From Beroe forskalii (taxonomy: Eukaryota > Ctenophora > Nuda > Beroida > Beroidae), in NCBI GenBank assembly GCA_011033025.1, contig WFMF01000260.1, forward strand, positions 183,504 to 247,503: a stretch of 64,000 nucleotides of DNA, written 5' to 3'. The notes below the pieces were generated by a model. It was not told the origin of the DNA and made no database searches. It was given only the letters and a program-made list of their open reading frames with translations. The position numbers and the translations under genes were made by a program. Position 1 is the stretch's first letter; each line of letters opens with the position of its first letter. Positions 1 through 12,468 of this stretch are shown one piece after another.

Positions 1-870
1 CGGCCTATAATATCGGAGTCTTGATATATGTGATGATAAACGTGAGATATGCAGTGCACGACCAACATATTTAATTTCATCACTACTGCTTCTAACTCAA
101 ATCAGGCATGAAGTAGAGGAACTGGTTGTGAGTGACATCAGAGCGATGGTTTAGGACAGTTGGAGTGATGACGAAGTACGTCTATTTTCCGTAATATGAC
201 CGCCATTACTGCCACGAGAGGAATAAATTTCGGCGTTTTATTTAAAAAAATTATAGAGCAAATATTCTCCGATATTCTTCGTCATTATTTGGATTATAGT
301 AACACTAGATGGCCGACTTTTATTGGTTGAAATTTGAATTTCACAGCTGAACGGCAAATCTAAGAGTTGCAGGAACTCTCAAAACACTTCATATTTCATA
401 TATCCAGTTGCAAAGTTAAGAAATTTTGCCGCCGACAAAATTTCCCAGGAAGATACTATGAATGAAGACATAGGGCAATAACATGACCTTAATAATAATA
501 CATGAAAATATTATGCCATTCCATCAACAAATCAAGAATAAATCACGGTAATAGAATGAGGATATTTATTATTTAAGTCCTGGAATGTCGATCATTTTGA
601 TCTAGATTTTACACAATCATGAACAGCTTCGTTAGAACCAGGGAAAGGGAACGGCCAAATTTGATTATTGGTGAACAAAACAACGTTCAGTCTGATATGG
701 ACGTGAAAAATTGGCAAATTAGATCCAAATGACCATATATGGTCTCAAACTGTTGCAATAAACCACGACATGGAAGAGAATGACCATATATGGCACAATT
801 ACCATGACATTATTGATCCCCTTATTAAATGGAATAAAAGGAGTGAAAACAACTGCCAAAGAGCTAAAAA
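1..870. other. gene-free stretch
   Basis: AT-rich sequence with no convincing exon, repeat array or RNA gene on either strand. Only short reading frames without recognisable motifs are present. Confidence 0.5.
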
Positions 871-1304
871 GGTAGAAAACGTACCTTGAGGAGGAGTTGT
901 AGGAGAGAAGAAACAAGTTACAAAACGTACCTCGAGGAGGGGTCGTAAGAAAAGAAGAAACAAGTTACAAAACGTACCTTGAGGAATGGTTGTAAGAAAA
1001 GAAGAAACAAGTTACAAAACGTCCCTTGAAGAGGGGTTGTAGGAGAAAGAAACAAGTTACAAAACGTACCTTGAAGAATGGTTGTAAGAAAAGAAGGGTT
1101 ACTAAAGTACCTGGAAAGGAGAAAACAAGTTACAAACCGTACCTTGAAGAATGGTTGTAAGAAAAGAAGAAACAAGTTAGAAAACGTACCTGGATGAGGG
1201 GTTGTAGGAGAAAGAAACAAGTTACAAAACGTACCTTGAGGAGGGGTTGTAGGAGAAAGAAACAAGTTACAAAACGAACCTTGAAGAGGGGTTGTAGGAA
1301 AGTA
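871..1304. repeat. minisatellite, about 43-48 bp unit, roughly 10 copies
   Basis: Imperfect tandem copies built around ACAAGTTACAAAACGTACC followed by a TTGAGGAGGGGTTGTAGGAG-like segment. Units vary by small indels. The open frames across it on both strands are repeat artefacts (low-complexity, no start context, no homology). Confidence 0.9.
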
Positions 1305-2974
1305 CGTAGAGCCAGTTGTCTTTGTGAGATAGGAATTCAGCCAAGACGTTATCTTGCAGGTTGGTTATGTGCTCCACCTTACACTTGCCCCTGCAATCAG
1401 AGTGTGTAAGTGGGGGCGGGGAGGGGTGGTTATTTCATACGATACTTTAATTGATTCTTACATTAGTTCAATATTTCACAGCACTTGGTTTATCATCATG
1501 AATAATTTAAATTAGGTGCTGAGATGAATTGCATGGTGTGAGATTAAATGCTTTTCGTTTTCAAGAAAACGTTGGAAGTTTAAAAGACTAAAGATCTTGG
1601 CCTGCACTTTTCCAAAATATAGGTCATGTCAATGAATAATAATCAATTCAACTGAAATTGATTTTACCCCCAATATTCAGATATTGGACACCAATAAAAT
1701 GCTCGCAATCACCAGTCGACTTTGAATTCTCCACTTCCTCTTTAGATTGCGTATTCTATGAACATGGCATGACACTGTGAAACAGTGGGAAGCAGCCTGA
1801 TAGAAGGAGAAATTCTAATCAGTTAATCGGCCTCCTGTGTCAGTACTCTTTGTGTCGCGATTAAATTCGCGTTATTGTAATCCTGCTACCCACTGAACTC
1901 AGTGTCACTTGTCACTTGAGCCCTGCGTCACTTGTCAGCAGCAAAGTAGGTGCATGGTTTGATACAGTACATTTGCAATTAAGTATGCCAAGAAAAGCAG
2001 CCCATCATTATATATTTCGGCTTGCCAGAAAGTATTTCATACAGCTGTTAGTGTGACCAATGTCACTAGAAGCGGCGTACATAGTGTGAGCACTGAGCAA
2101 GGGTATAGGGTAGAACATGGCCAGAAATGCTTGCAAGTGTGATATTATAGTACTCAAAGTAACAAACGTACCGGTTATTATATACAAGGAAACTCCGTTT
2201 CTAGTGTACTATAATTCTATACGGCAAACTACTAAAATACGAGTCGAAAAATATTATATATGAATTAATTTAAAGTGCGATTTTCGAGTAGATAATTCTT
2301 GCCGCTCATGTCTGAATCTAAAACTTCTACGTTGATTATTATAAATCCATTCCGTCTAAAGATGTCTTATTATATAATTCCAGACACAATAACATTAATA
2401 ATAATTATAATATAGTTTTGGCGCCGTCTCAATCTAATGAAGCAGGGGGAAGGATTATCAATTATAGAACCCCGAGGAAAACTATTTGGCAAGTTGGAAT
2501 AGTTAATTGAGAAATAATTAGGTGGGAAGCAAATAATTTATTTGGTGGTACAAGAAGCACGTATAGAAGAGTGTTCTTCTTTTTAACAGAAATTTAAGTT
2601 TGCGTAAAGCATTTTAATTGACTAATTGGTGGCTGAGTTTTCATGTAGAGAGACGTAGAGTTCATTATTGTGAACAATCATAAATGCTGAAAAATACCCG
2701 GCAAAATTTTTGCATTCATTTTGCGATTATTAACTCAGACAACGCTGCATTGTGCGAGTGAGGGAAGATTCTGTGAACGGACGTCCATCAGTTTGTGAAT
2801 GCTGGTGAACTCTGACTACTCTAAATACTGACACACGAGTTCCATCTGTTCAGAGAATTATCGACCTGTCGCGAGTTGACGGAGGCAAATATATCATTTA
2901 ACCAATTTTAAACTTTTAAACTATTTCCACGGTCAGGTCAGCCCATTGCCTGATGTCTCTAACAAGTAACCGCA
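1305..2974. other. gene-free stretch
   Basis: Unique, AT-rich sequence. I see no exon with splice signals, no array and no inverted repeat of note. Confidence 0.5.
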
Positions 2975-3587
2975 GTGTTACGTCAGAGCATATGTCTATC
3001 ACACCAGAGAAACGTAACATTGCGCAACCCGGGCAACAGTGCTGCATAAGCTTGACACCAGTGTCTCACAAGAACTGTGCAACCTTGACACCAGTGTAAA
3101 ATGAGATTGCGTAAACTTGACACCAGTGTAACGTAAGAATGCGTTACCTTGACACCAGTGTTACGTAAAGCTTCATAACCTTGACACCAGTGTAAAAAGA
3201 GATTGCGTAACCTTGACACCAGTGATACGTAAGACTGTTGTATCTTGAAACCAGTGATACGCAAGACTGTGGTATCTTGATACCAGTGTTACGTGAGACT
3301 GTGTTATCTTGACACCAGTGTTACGTAAGATTATGGAAGTTTGACACCAGATTTACGTTAGCCTGCAAAATCTTGACACCAGTAATACGTAAGACTGTTG
3401 TATCTTGAAACCAGTGATACGCAAGACTGTGGTATCTTGACACCAGTGGTACGTAAGACTGTGTAATCTTGACACCAGTGTTACGTAAGAACTGCGTAAC
3501 CTTGACACCAGTGTTACGTAAGACTGTGTAACCTTGACACCAACGCTGCGTCACACAACGTATTGTTGACACCAGTGCAACACCGGA
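2975..3587. repeat. minisatellite, about 30-33 bp unit, around 18 copies
   Basis: Tandem copies of a unit with core CTTGACACCAGTGTTACGTA separated by a short variable piece (AGACTGTGTAAC, AGATTGCGTAAC and similar). Copies near 3240 and 3400 share the variant TTGAAACCAGTGATACGCAA, which points to local unit duplication. Frames such as repeated VLRNTGVKVTQ are repeat artefacts. Confidence 0.9.
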
Positions 3588-4337
3588 CTTCAGATAGGGT
3601 TACAGTCAGGGCAGAGAGTTAAAATGCCGTGCGGTGAATTGTCGTAGGTGGAATGGCGGGAGCCGGGACTCGGGCTCCCTAAAAGGTGACATCGCAGACA
3701 CCAATGCAAAACCAAATTTCTAACACCAATGTTATCCAAAGTGATCATAAGAAGAGGTTCCGGTTCTTTTATTTTGCAATCACATCGGTCTTCAGGACAT
3801 AAATAGCTCAGCTTAAACTTCCTGTAAAACACAAAATTCTGGTCTCAATAAAACTGACAGGGATGAGCATCCTGTCTGATTCCAGTAATGCTTATTGCTT
3901 TGTTGTTGTTACGATTCCTGCCAAATTTTCAATTACTGCGGGACACCTCCACATGCATGTCTCACTTAATTGCGCGCACGACGCGCGCGCGCAAGATGAC
4001 AATCTCAATACGCACTACAGAATCTTTAGTAAAAACTATCGCCTTCGCGCGTTCCATACAGTCGCGCGTTACGTCCATGCCACTGCAGAACTCCGCTACC
4101 ATGCAATAAAAGCATAGAAGTTTCTCAATCAAAGAACACATTAGCAGCCCATGAAATACTGTCGATGTAAGTTATTGTCTTTTAAGAGGTCCATAGAGCT
4201 CTCCGACGAATTATATAGTTGGTGATAGCTCAAATCATTAGTCACGTAACATATTATAACTTGAAGCTGGATATATATTCCTTCCTTCCTAGGCCAGGTC
4301 ACATTACTGGGTGTAATACGTGACACACCACACAGCC

Positions 4338-4353
4338 TGTGTGTGTGTGTGTG
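4338..4353. repeat. (TG)n microsatellite
   Basis: Eight TG dinucleotides in a row. Confidence 0.9.
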
Positions 4354-4375
4354 CTAGCGTGGTTACAGGTTAAAG

Positions 4376-4434
4376 AGGTGGAACAATCGGTACCTAATTG
4401 TTGAACAGGTGGAACAATCGGTACCTAATTGTTG
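4376..4434. repeat. two-copy 30-bp tandem duplication
   Basis: The segment AGGTGGAACAATCGGTACCT plus AATTGTTG occurs twice back to back, separated by two bases, with no mismatch. Confidence 0.9.
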
Positions 4435-7400
4435 CTCTTCCGTAATTTGTGTGATAGTTACAATACTTCGAAAATATTCTAGTCACTCGCAAGGCGCTCA
4501 AAAATTTACAAAATCTTGAGCTTTACTTTACTAGGACATTTCAACACAATTATCGGGCGTATAATTGTTACAGATATACATATTTGTTGCTCACTAGGTG
4601 TTAATTCCATTCAACTTTCAACACGACTGTTACTTAACTTCTGCTGAATAACACGGCAAATTGATCATAGCTGCTACCGACTTCAATTTTCTTCTGTCAT
4701 GTAAAATAGACGAAATCTCGGCATGATCAGTATTCAGTTGAACATTTCAAACCATTATAATAGTTACCTAACTAGCAAACACCTATAATTTGATCATTGA
4801 TAATGTTTAATCGATCACACAATCGCCATTAATTACAATAATCATGACAGTCCTACACTGGAATTCCGTTAATTTTCTATCGAGGATGAAAGCATTGAAA
4901 AGGTGGAGGGGTGAGTGGTGAGTAATTTCACTGTCAAACTACAAACGCACCGCTTACAGCTCGAGTATAACTATTAAGATATTGTCTACACAAGTGCTCT
5001 TGGCAAACTTCCCATTAGATTCACTGTTCAGGAGTTAACGTTGGCTGATAGTGATTTCTCTATCTGTCAGTTAACCCTCTTAACTACATCAGCCTTTTCA
5101 GTGACAAGCTGAAGGGGAATTTAGCAAATCACCATGGCAGTTGCGTATTGCCGTGAATTTAATTGCTGTGGTCCACTTCAGCAATCAACATAATACATGC
5201 ACATCAGAATTTAGACATAGGCTAGACCTCCTGAATACAGAGTCTTTAAATCATGTCATTGCAGGCAACAGAAAGCTATTTCCTTATGTGGTGCTATTAA
5301 AGGGGTGCACTTTCATTAGGAATGAGGCCTTATTAAGTTATTAAAGCCATTGCTTCAAAGTTAGCACTTACTGACTTACCACATTGACTCCCAATAGGTA
5401 CCGCAATGCAGAGTATGAGAGTAGATAATTCCTATCGGATATTGAATATTCTAGAAATAAGTAAAAAGTCTTTGACATAGCATGACAGGAAGCTGCTCCG
5501 TCATCTCATTGCTGATGAGCACTACCAGAGGAATCTACTTAGTATGTTTTCTCAGTAAGTAGACCATGTCAGAGATTTGTTCTAGAAATATATAAGTTTT
5601 TATAACATACCCGGTATTATGGCAACGCGTCACTACCAAGGACGTAGGTATTCTAGAGTTCTGGATAATAGAGCGAAGTGAATTTAATATTTTATAAGTA
5701 TGCTGAAGAATAATTCACAGTTATACTTTACTTTTAACAGAGCAACAGTTATATTATTAACATTCATCAACGTTTCAGTAAGTTCATTGAAGGTTTAGCG
5801 ACAGCTACGACTCGTGACTTTCCGGTGTTATGTTCTACTGATGTTTCTCGCAAATACTTTACATATCTTATAATTATGCCGTAATTTGTAAGGCACACAG
5901 CAATTCATTAAGAAGAAATAATTTCAGGTTTCGAATAGACCTTGACCCAGGTGTTAAGAATACGAAGGCATTGCTTTAAGTTACAAATTATCACCATGGC
6001 AACCTGACGTCAAGTTGGTCACGTGATAAGCAGCAGTGTGTGTGCGACCGGGTGGATTCGCTTGTTTTTGCTTCATTTGACCCGCGATATATGGAACACT
6101 CAGATTAGTAGGTCATTCGAATAACGTACTTAAATTAATTTCCCTACTTTGTCACGTAAATTATGTTTTTATTTCGGGCGAATAACGCCATGAATTATCA
6201 TGTATAATAAATCTAACCTCCAAGATGACAGAACAACATTATTGAACATATTATGCAAGATGGGCGATGCATATATAATATGAAGGTCTGTAACTTTGAA
6301 ACGGTTACAGAATCCTGCTTCATATTTCGTATCAGTGAAGCACTTGCCAGACAATTAAAGAATATATAACATGAGGTGAAACCTCACAAAAAGGAGGCCT
6401 GCAGCTGCAACAATATAGCACGTATGTATCATAATTACTAGACCTCTTAGTGTTTAATTATATTACTCTACAGAATAATTTACCCATGTAGCATAAGATA
6501 ATGGTAAGTTTTTAACACTGTAGAGAATTAAGAAGGGGCTCGTTGGCCTTTGTATTCGTTGCAGAACTCAACAAAGGATTTTATATATAAGTTTCTGTGA
6601 ATTGTTTAGCAGATTAAAGTTGTTTCTTTGAAGCGCTTGATGAAAGTATGAAGTCAGGCCAGTACTATCTGAACAGAGCGCTAACTCAGTACACATTACA
6701 TTCAGAATCATTTCACAGTACATTCGTGACTCATTTCACAGTACATTTCCCAGTACATTCATCCAAGTTACTAATCATATACCACACACTTCCAACCACT
6801 TCTACTAATGAGTTTCGATGCATAATAACGCTTAAAACTCCAGGCCATCTGTGAGAAACAGGAGATTTAAAGACATGCCATTTTCCACTTTTAACAGCCT
6901 TTCCAAACCACCTAAAAGAGTAAAAGGTAAAACAATCGCCTGAATATCTGCCCTTTATCTGTGCGTGGTCCTCATCAAAAACAATCTATGGTTTGTTATC
7001 ATTTACTAATGTGTGTACTAATTACTTCACATGATCATTATACTCAGCCTTTGTGATACGGAGATAAGTTATAACTTAGTAAGTAAGTATGATGAATGCG
7101 CCAGTTTCTACTATTTGAAGTTCTAAAATGGATATTTAGCAGGATTCAAATTTCAAAGCTAGTTGTATACGAAAGTGAAAGTGATCATAATAATTTTCCT
7201 CAAAATGTTCTACAATACTACAATATATCCAACCTACTTGAACATTCTTGTTGAATCTACACTTCGATAACAAGAAACAAGCCATTTTCTATTGCTTCGT
7301 AAATTTATTGATTTCAAAAGCTTCAATAATATTTTGTAGCTGTATGCAAAAAGACTTTCAAAATATGTCACCACTTTTACACCAGATTTTTTTTCAAAAA

Positions 7401-7925
7401 GGGTTTAACCCTTATAAAGTCAAGTTTATAAGTTCTGAGCACAGCTTTTTACATCAGCAAATGGCTAAGGCGTACTTCGCAAGTTTGCGGGCTTTTGACA
7501 TCAAAAAATAAATGACGCAAGATAATAAGGAAGACAGAGCCGAATGGAAAGATTATTTCACCTCACCTGAACCCGCTTGAAAAGATTTTCTATTCTAATA
7601 AACAAATAGATTATAAAAAATTAAAAATTACAGCAAAAAGAATTAGTAGAACTCATTCGGATCGCTTGCTATTGACAATAGTGTGAAAGTTACACTGTTG
7701 AGATATATGTAATAATTTGGCAGGATGCCATGATCCTATGATTCCATGGAGATGTGACCTAGCATTCAGAGCACTAATTATGCAGTGATAATTATTAGCA
7801 GATCATAACAACATTATGTACTGTAACGTGGCCCTTGCACCCACTCATACCACAAAGCTTCTGCTAGCAATGTACACGGCAATGCACCTGCTGCTGCACC
7901 TGTATTTGCTGTAGTGTCAATTTGC

Positions 7926-9984
7926 TTTATAGGGACTGCTATTATCACCTTATAGAGGACTGTAATTGCCACCTTTATAGAGGACTTACTATTTTATTGC
8001 CCACCTTATAGAGGACTGCATTTACCACCTTATAGAGAACTGCCATTACCACCTTATAGAGGACTGCTATTATCACCTTATAGAGGACTGTAATTACCAC
8101 CTTATAGAGTACTGCCATTGCCACCTTATAGAGGACTGTAATTACCACCTTATAGAGGACTGCTATTACCACCTTATAGAGGACTGCCATTACCACCTTA
8201 TAGAGGACTGCTATTACCACCTTATAGAGGACTGCCATTACCACCTTATAAAGGACTGCCATTGCCACCTTATAGAGGACTGCTATTACCACCTTATAAA
8301 GGACTGCCATTACCATCTTATAGAGGACTGCTATTACCACCTTATAGAGGACTGCCATTACCACCTTATAGAGGACTGCTATACCACCTTAGGAGGACCT
8401 TACCACCTTATAGAGGACTGCCATTACCACCTTATAGAGGACTGCCATAACCACCTTATAGAGGATTGCCATTACCACCTTATAGAGGACTGCCATTACC
8501 ATCTTATAGAGGACTGCTATTACCACCTATAGAGGACTGCTATTACCACCTTATAGAGGACTGTCATTACCACCTTATAGAGGACTGCCATTACCACCTT
8601 ATAGAGGACTGCCATTACCACCCTATAGAGGACTGCAATTACCACCTTATAGAGGACTGCCATTACCACCTTATAGAGGACTGCTGTTACCACCTTATAG
8701 AGGACTGCTGTTACCACCTTATAGAGGACTGCCATTACCACCTTATAGAGGACTGCCATTTACCACCTTATAGAGGGACTGCTATTACCACCTTATAGAG
8801 GACTGCCTTATAGAGGACTGCCATTACCACCTTATAGAGGACTGCCATTACCACCTTATAGAGGTCTGCTATTACCACCTTATAGAGTACTGCCATTACC
8901 ACCTTATAGAGGACTGCTGTTACCACCTTATAGAGGACTGCCATTACCACCTTATAGAGGACTACATTCACCACCTTATAGAGGACTACATTCACCACCT
9001 TATAGAGGACTGCTATTACCACCTTTTAATTGCCTGCCATTACCACCTTATAGAGGACTGCATTTACCACCTTATAGAGGACTGCCATTACCACCTTATA
9101 GAGGACTGCTGTTACCACCTTATTGAGTACTGCCATTACCACCTTATAGAGGACTGCTATTACCACCTATAGAGGACTGCTGTTACCACCTTAAAGAGGA
9201 CTGCCATTACCACCTTATAGAGGACTGCTATTACCACCTTATAGAGGACTGCCATTACCACCTTATAGAGGACTGCTATTACCACCTTATAGAGGACTGC
9301 ATTTACCACCTTATAGAGGACTGCCATTACCACCTTATAGAGGACTGCATTTACCACCTTATAGAGGACTGCCATTACCACCTTATAGAGGACTGTATTT
9401 ACCACCTTTTATAGAGGACTGCCATTACCCACCTTATAGAGGACTGCTGTTACCACCTTATAGAGACTGCCATTACCACCTTATAGAGGACTGCATTTAC
9501 CACCTTATAGAGTGACTGCCATTACCATCTTATAGAGGACTATATTTACCACCTTATAGAGGACTGCTATTACCACATCTTATAGAGGACTGCCATTACC
9601 ATCTTAGGAGGACTGCCATTACCACCTTTAAAGAGGACTGCCATTACCACCTTATAGAGGACTGCCATTACCACCTTATAGAGGACTGCATTTACCACCT
9701 TATAGAGGACTACCATTACCACCTTATAGAGGACTGCATTTACCACCTTATAAAGGACTACCATTACCACCTTATAGAGGACTGCCATTACCACCTTATA
9801 GAGGACTGCTATTACCACCTATAGAGGACTGCTGTTACCACCTTATAGAGGACTGCCATAACCAACTTATAGAGGACTGCTATTACCACCTTATAGAGGA
9901 CTGCCATTAGCACCTTATAGAGGACTGCCATTACCACCTTATAGAGGACTGCCATTACCACCTTATAGAGGACTGCCATTGCCA
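7926..9984. repeat. 24-bp minisatellite, about 86 units
   Basis: Near-perfect tandem repeat with core CCACCTTATAGAGGACTG preceded by CCATTA, TTTACC-type or GCTATT variants. Variant units (CATTTACC, GCTGTTACC) are interspersed and sometimes alternate with the major type, suggesting higher-order duplication. Because 24 is a multiple of three it stays open in several frames (PLPPYRGL on plus, AVLYKVVM on minus), but indels break each frame and there is no gene context. Confidence 0.97.
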
Positions 9985-10023
9985 CGTTTAAAACCCTCCA
10001 ACGTTCTCATGAGGGTCTATAAT

Positions 10024-10166
10024 ACATAGACACTTGCCTGATCGCCGATCGGGTTAATATTGGTTTACACCCACGCCCTATGGGTACAGGCTTAGACCGG
10101 ACACATCCCTCAGGCTGCGCCCTCGAGAAGTATCCCAAGATATGCCCAATAGGGGTGTGTCTATGT
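10024..10166. mobile_element. short inverted-repeat element (MITE-like), copy 1
   Basis: About 143 bp bounded by ACATAGACAC and its complement GTGTCTATGT. It directly follows the 24-bp array, has no coding capacity, and matches the element at 12088-12468 apart from the nested insertion there. A degraded relative lies near 60195-60330, and the element at 62447-62617 has the same terminal motif. Confidence 0.8.
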
Positions 10167-10382
10167 ATGTTATAAAGGCTTTAAGGACCATTACCATCTG
10201 AAATTTAGAGGCTTCAAAATGCGATTAACTGAGTTCCTGATGTCTGTTCCCGATACCCCGCCAGTTCAGGCTACACCCTGCAAACTCGAACTCTCTCCTC
10301 TGCTGGCGTAAAGACAAAGAGGCATCTGCCTTATTGGAGTGGTACCAGAACGGCTTTATTGAAGATCAACTGACTTGGACAT

Positions 10383-10605
10383 AGGTGACATAGGTAGGTG
10401 ACATTACCATCAGTCGGAACTCAGTACACAGCACATTCAGTCGGAACTCAGTTCACATTACATTCAGTCGGAACTCAGTTCACAGCACATTCAGTCGCAA
10501 CTCAGTTCACATTACATTCAGTCGGAACTCAGTACACAGCACATTCAGTCGGAACTCAGTTCACATTACATTCAGTCAGAACTCAGTTCACAGTACATTC
10601 ACTCA
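10383..10605. repeat. 27-bp minisatellite, about 8 units
   Basis: Tandem units with core ACATTCAGTCGGAACTCAGT; TTCACATT and TTCACAGC variants alternate, giving a 54-bp higher-order period. It lies at the left edge of duplication copy 2; copy 1 has only a degenerate trace near 6690-6770. Confidence 0.9.
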
Positions 10606-11786
10606 TTTCACAGTACCTTCATCCAAGTTACTAATCATATACCACACACTTCCAACCACTTCTACTAAAGTACTAATGAGTTTCGATACATAATAACGCT
10701 TAAAACTCCAGGCCATCTGTAGGAAACAGGAGATTTAAAGACATGTCATTTTCCACTTTTAACAGCCTTTCCAAACCACCTAAAAGAGTAAAAGGTAAAA
10801 CAATCGCCTGAATATCTGCCCTTTACCTGTGCGTGGTCCTCATCAAAAACAATCTATGGTTTGTTATCATTTACTAATGTGTGTACTAATTACTTCACAT
10901 TTAGATCATTATACTCAGCCTTTGTGATACGGAGATAAGTTATAACTTGGTAAGTAAGTAAGATGAATGCGCCACTTTCTACTATTTGAAGTTGTAAAAT
11001 GGATATTTAGCAGGATTCAAATTTCAAAGCTAGTTGTATACGAAAGTGAAAGTGATCATAATGATTTTCCTCCAAAATGTTATACAATATATCCAACCTA
11101 CTTGAACATTCTTAGATTCTTGTTGAATCTACACTTCGATAACAAGAAACAAGCCATTTTCTATTGCTTCGTAAATTTATTGATTTCAAAAGCTTCAATA
11201 TTATTTTGTAGCTGTATGCAATAAGACTTTCAAAATATGTCACCACTTTTACACCAGTTTTTTTTTTCAAAAAGGGTTTAACCCTTATAAAGTCAAGTTT
11301 ATAAGTTCTGAGCACAGCTTTTTACATCAGCAAATGGCTAAGGCGTACTTTGCAAGTTTGCAGCTTTGACATCAAAAAATAAAGGACGCAAGATAATAAG
11401 GAAGACAGAGCCGAATGGAAAGATTATTTCTACTCACCTGAACCCGTTTGAAAAGATTTTCTATTCTAATAAACAAATAGATTATAAAAAATTAAGTTCG
11501 ACAAAATTACAGCAAAAGATTCAGTAGAACTCATTCGATCGCTTGCTATTGACAATAGTGTGAAAGTTACACTGTTGAGATATATGTAATTTGGCAGGAT
11601 GCCATGATCTCATGATTCATGGAGATGTGACCTAGCATTCAGAGCAGCACTAATTATGCAGTGATAATTATTAGCAGATCATAATATTATGTACTGTAAC
11701 GTGGCCCTGCACCCACTCATACCACAAAGCTTCTGCTAGCAATGTACACAGCGATGCACCTGCTGCTGAATTGTATTTGCTGTAGA

Positions 11787-12050
11787 GGATTATCATTACC
11801 ACCTTATAGAGGATTCCAATTACCACCTTATAGAGGACTGCCATTGCCACCTTATAGAGGACTGCCATTACCACCTTATAGAGGACTGCATTTACCACCT
11901 TATAGAGGACTGCCATTACCACCTTATAGAGGACTGCATTTACTACCTTATAGAGGACTGCCATTACCACCTTATAGAGGACTGCATTTACTACCTTATA
12001 GAGGACTGCCATAACCATCTTATAGAGGACTGTCTAGTGTCTTTACCACC
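11787..12050. repeat. 24-bp minisatellite, about 11 units
   Basis: Same unit as 7926-9984 (core CCACCTTATAGAGGACTG), placed at the equivalent position of the second duplication copy. Confidence 0.96.
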
Positions 12051-12087
12051 TTAAGAACTCTCTGACGTTCTCATGAGGGTCTATAAC

Positions 12088-12468
12088 ACATAGACACTTG
12101 CCTGATCTACCAAACGACCGGTTACCTTTTCTCAATAAATCCGGTTACGGTTTCGGTTTCGGTTCGCTAAAAACGCCGGTTAACCGGTATTTCGGTTACG
12201 GTTCGGTTAACCGACCGATTTCACCAAACGGTTAATTGCGAAATCAGAATATTCGGTTACGGTTTCGGTTTCGGTTGGCTGAAAACACCCGGTTAACCGG
12301 TATTTCGGTTTCGGTTCGGTTAACCGGTCGTTTCCTAGCCTGATCGCCGATCGGGTTCATTTTGGTTTACACCCACGCCCTATGGGTTCAGGCTTAGACC
12401 GGACACATCTCTCAGGCTGTGCCCTCGAGAAGTATCCCAAGATAGGGCCGATAGGGGTGTGTCTATGT
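12088..12468. mobile_element. short inverted-repeat element, copy 2, interrupted
   Basis: Same ends (ACATAGACAC / GTGTCTATGT) and interior as 10024-10166, split by a 230-bp insertion that duplicated GCCTGATC. The uninterrupted copy 1 shows the pre-insertion state with a single GCCTGATC. Confidence 0.85.
12108..12337. mobile_element. nested TIR element made of CGGTT/AACCGG motifs
   Basis: A 230-bp non-coding element beginning TACCAAACGACCGGTTA and ending in the near-complement TAACCGGTCGTTTCCTA. It is flanked by a perfect 8-bp target-site duplication, GCCTGATC (12100-12107 and 12338-12345). The interior consists of CGGTTT-like direct motifs and GGTTAACC palindromes arranged in two half-units. 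An 8-bp duplication is what hAT-type transposases generate (family knowledge); assignment to hAT is inference because no transposase is present. A second copy lies at 55535-55729. Confidence 0.9.

Larger units (their letters stand above)
3588..6689. other. gene-free stretch with minor repeats
   Basis: Mostly unique AT-rich DNA. It contains a small CpG cluster (about 3970-4070, several CGCG tetramers) and the two short repeats listed separately at 4338 and 4376. No exon was recognised. Confidence 0.45.
6690..10205. repeat. segmental duplication, copy 1
   Basis: The sequence from about 6690 to 7925 reappears with high identity at about 10550-11785. Both are followed by the 24-bp minisatellite and then by the same short transposon and the same exit sequence (AAGGACCATTACCATCTG-like). 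Copy 1 differs from copy 2 by small indels and by a much longer minisatellite. No coding potential was recognised in either copy. Confidence 0.88.

Noticed and set aside
871-1304. Proline/phenylalanine-rich protein on the minus strand
   Set aside because: It is the translation of a minisatellite; the repeated residues follow the DNA period and no gene context is present.
7926-9984. Long open frames of PLPPYRGL / AVLYKVV repeats as a repetitive protein gene
   Set aside because: A 24-bp unit is open in several frames on both strands by arithmetic; indels break every frame repeatedly and no start, splice or flanking gene context exists.
7926-9984. CRISPR array
   Set aside because: Units are head-to-tail without spacers, and the DNA is animal nuclear sequence.
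12108-12337. Interstitial telomere repeat
   Set aside because: CGGTTT motifs are degenerate, mixed with GGTTAACC palindromes, and bounded by terminal inverted repeats with a target-site duplication, so a transposable element explains them better.
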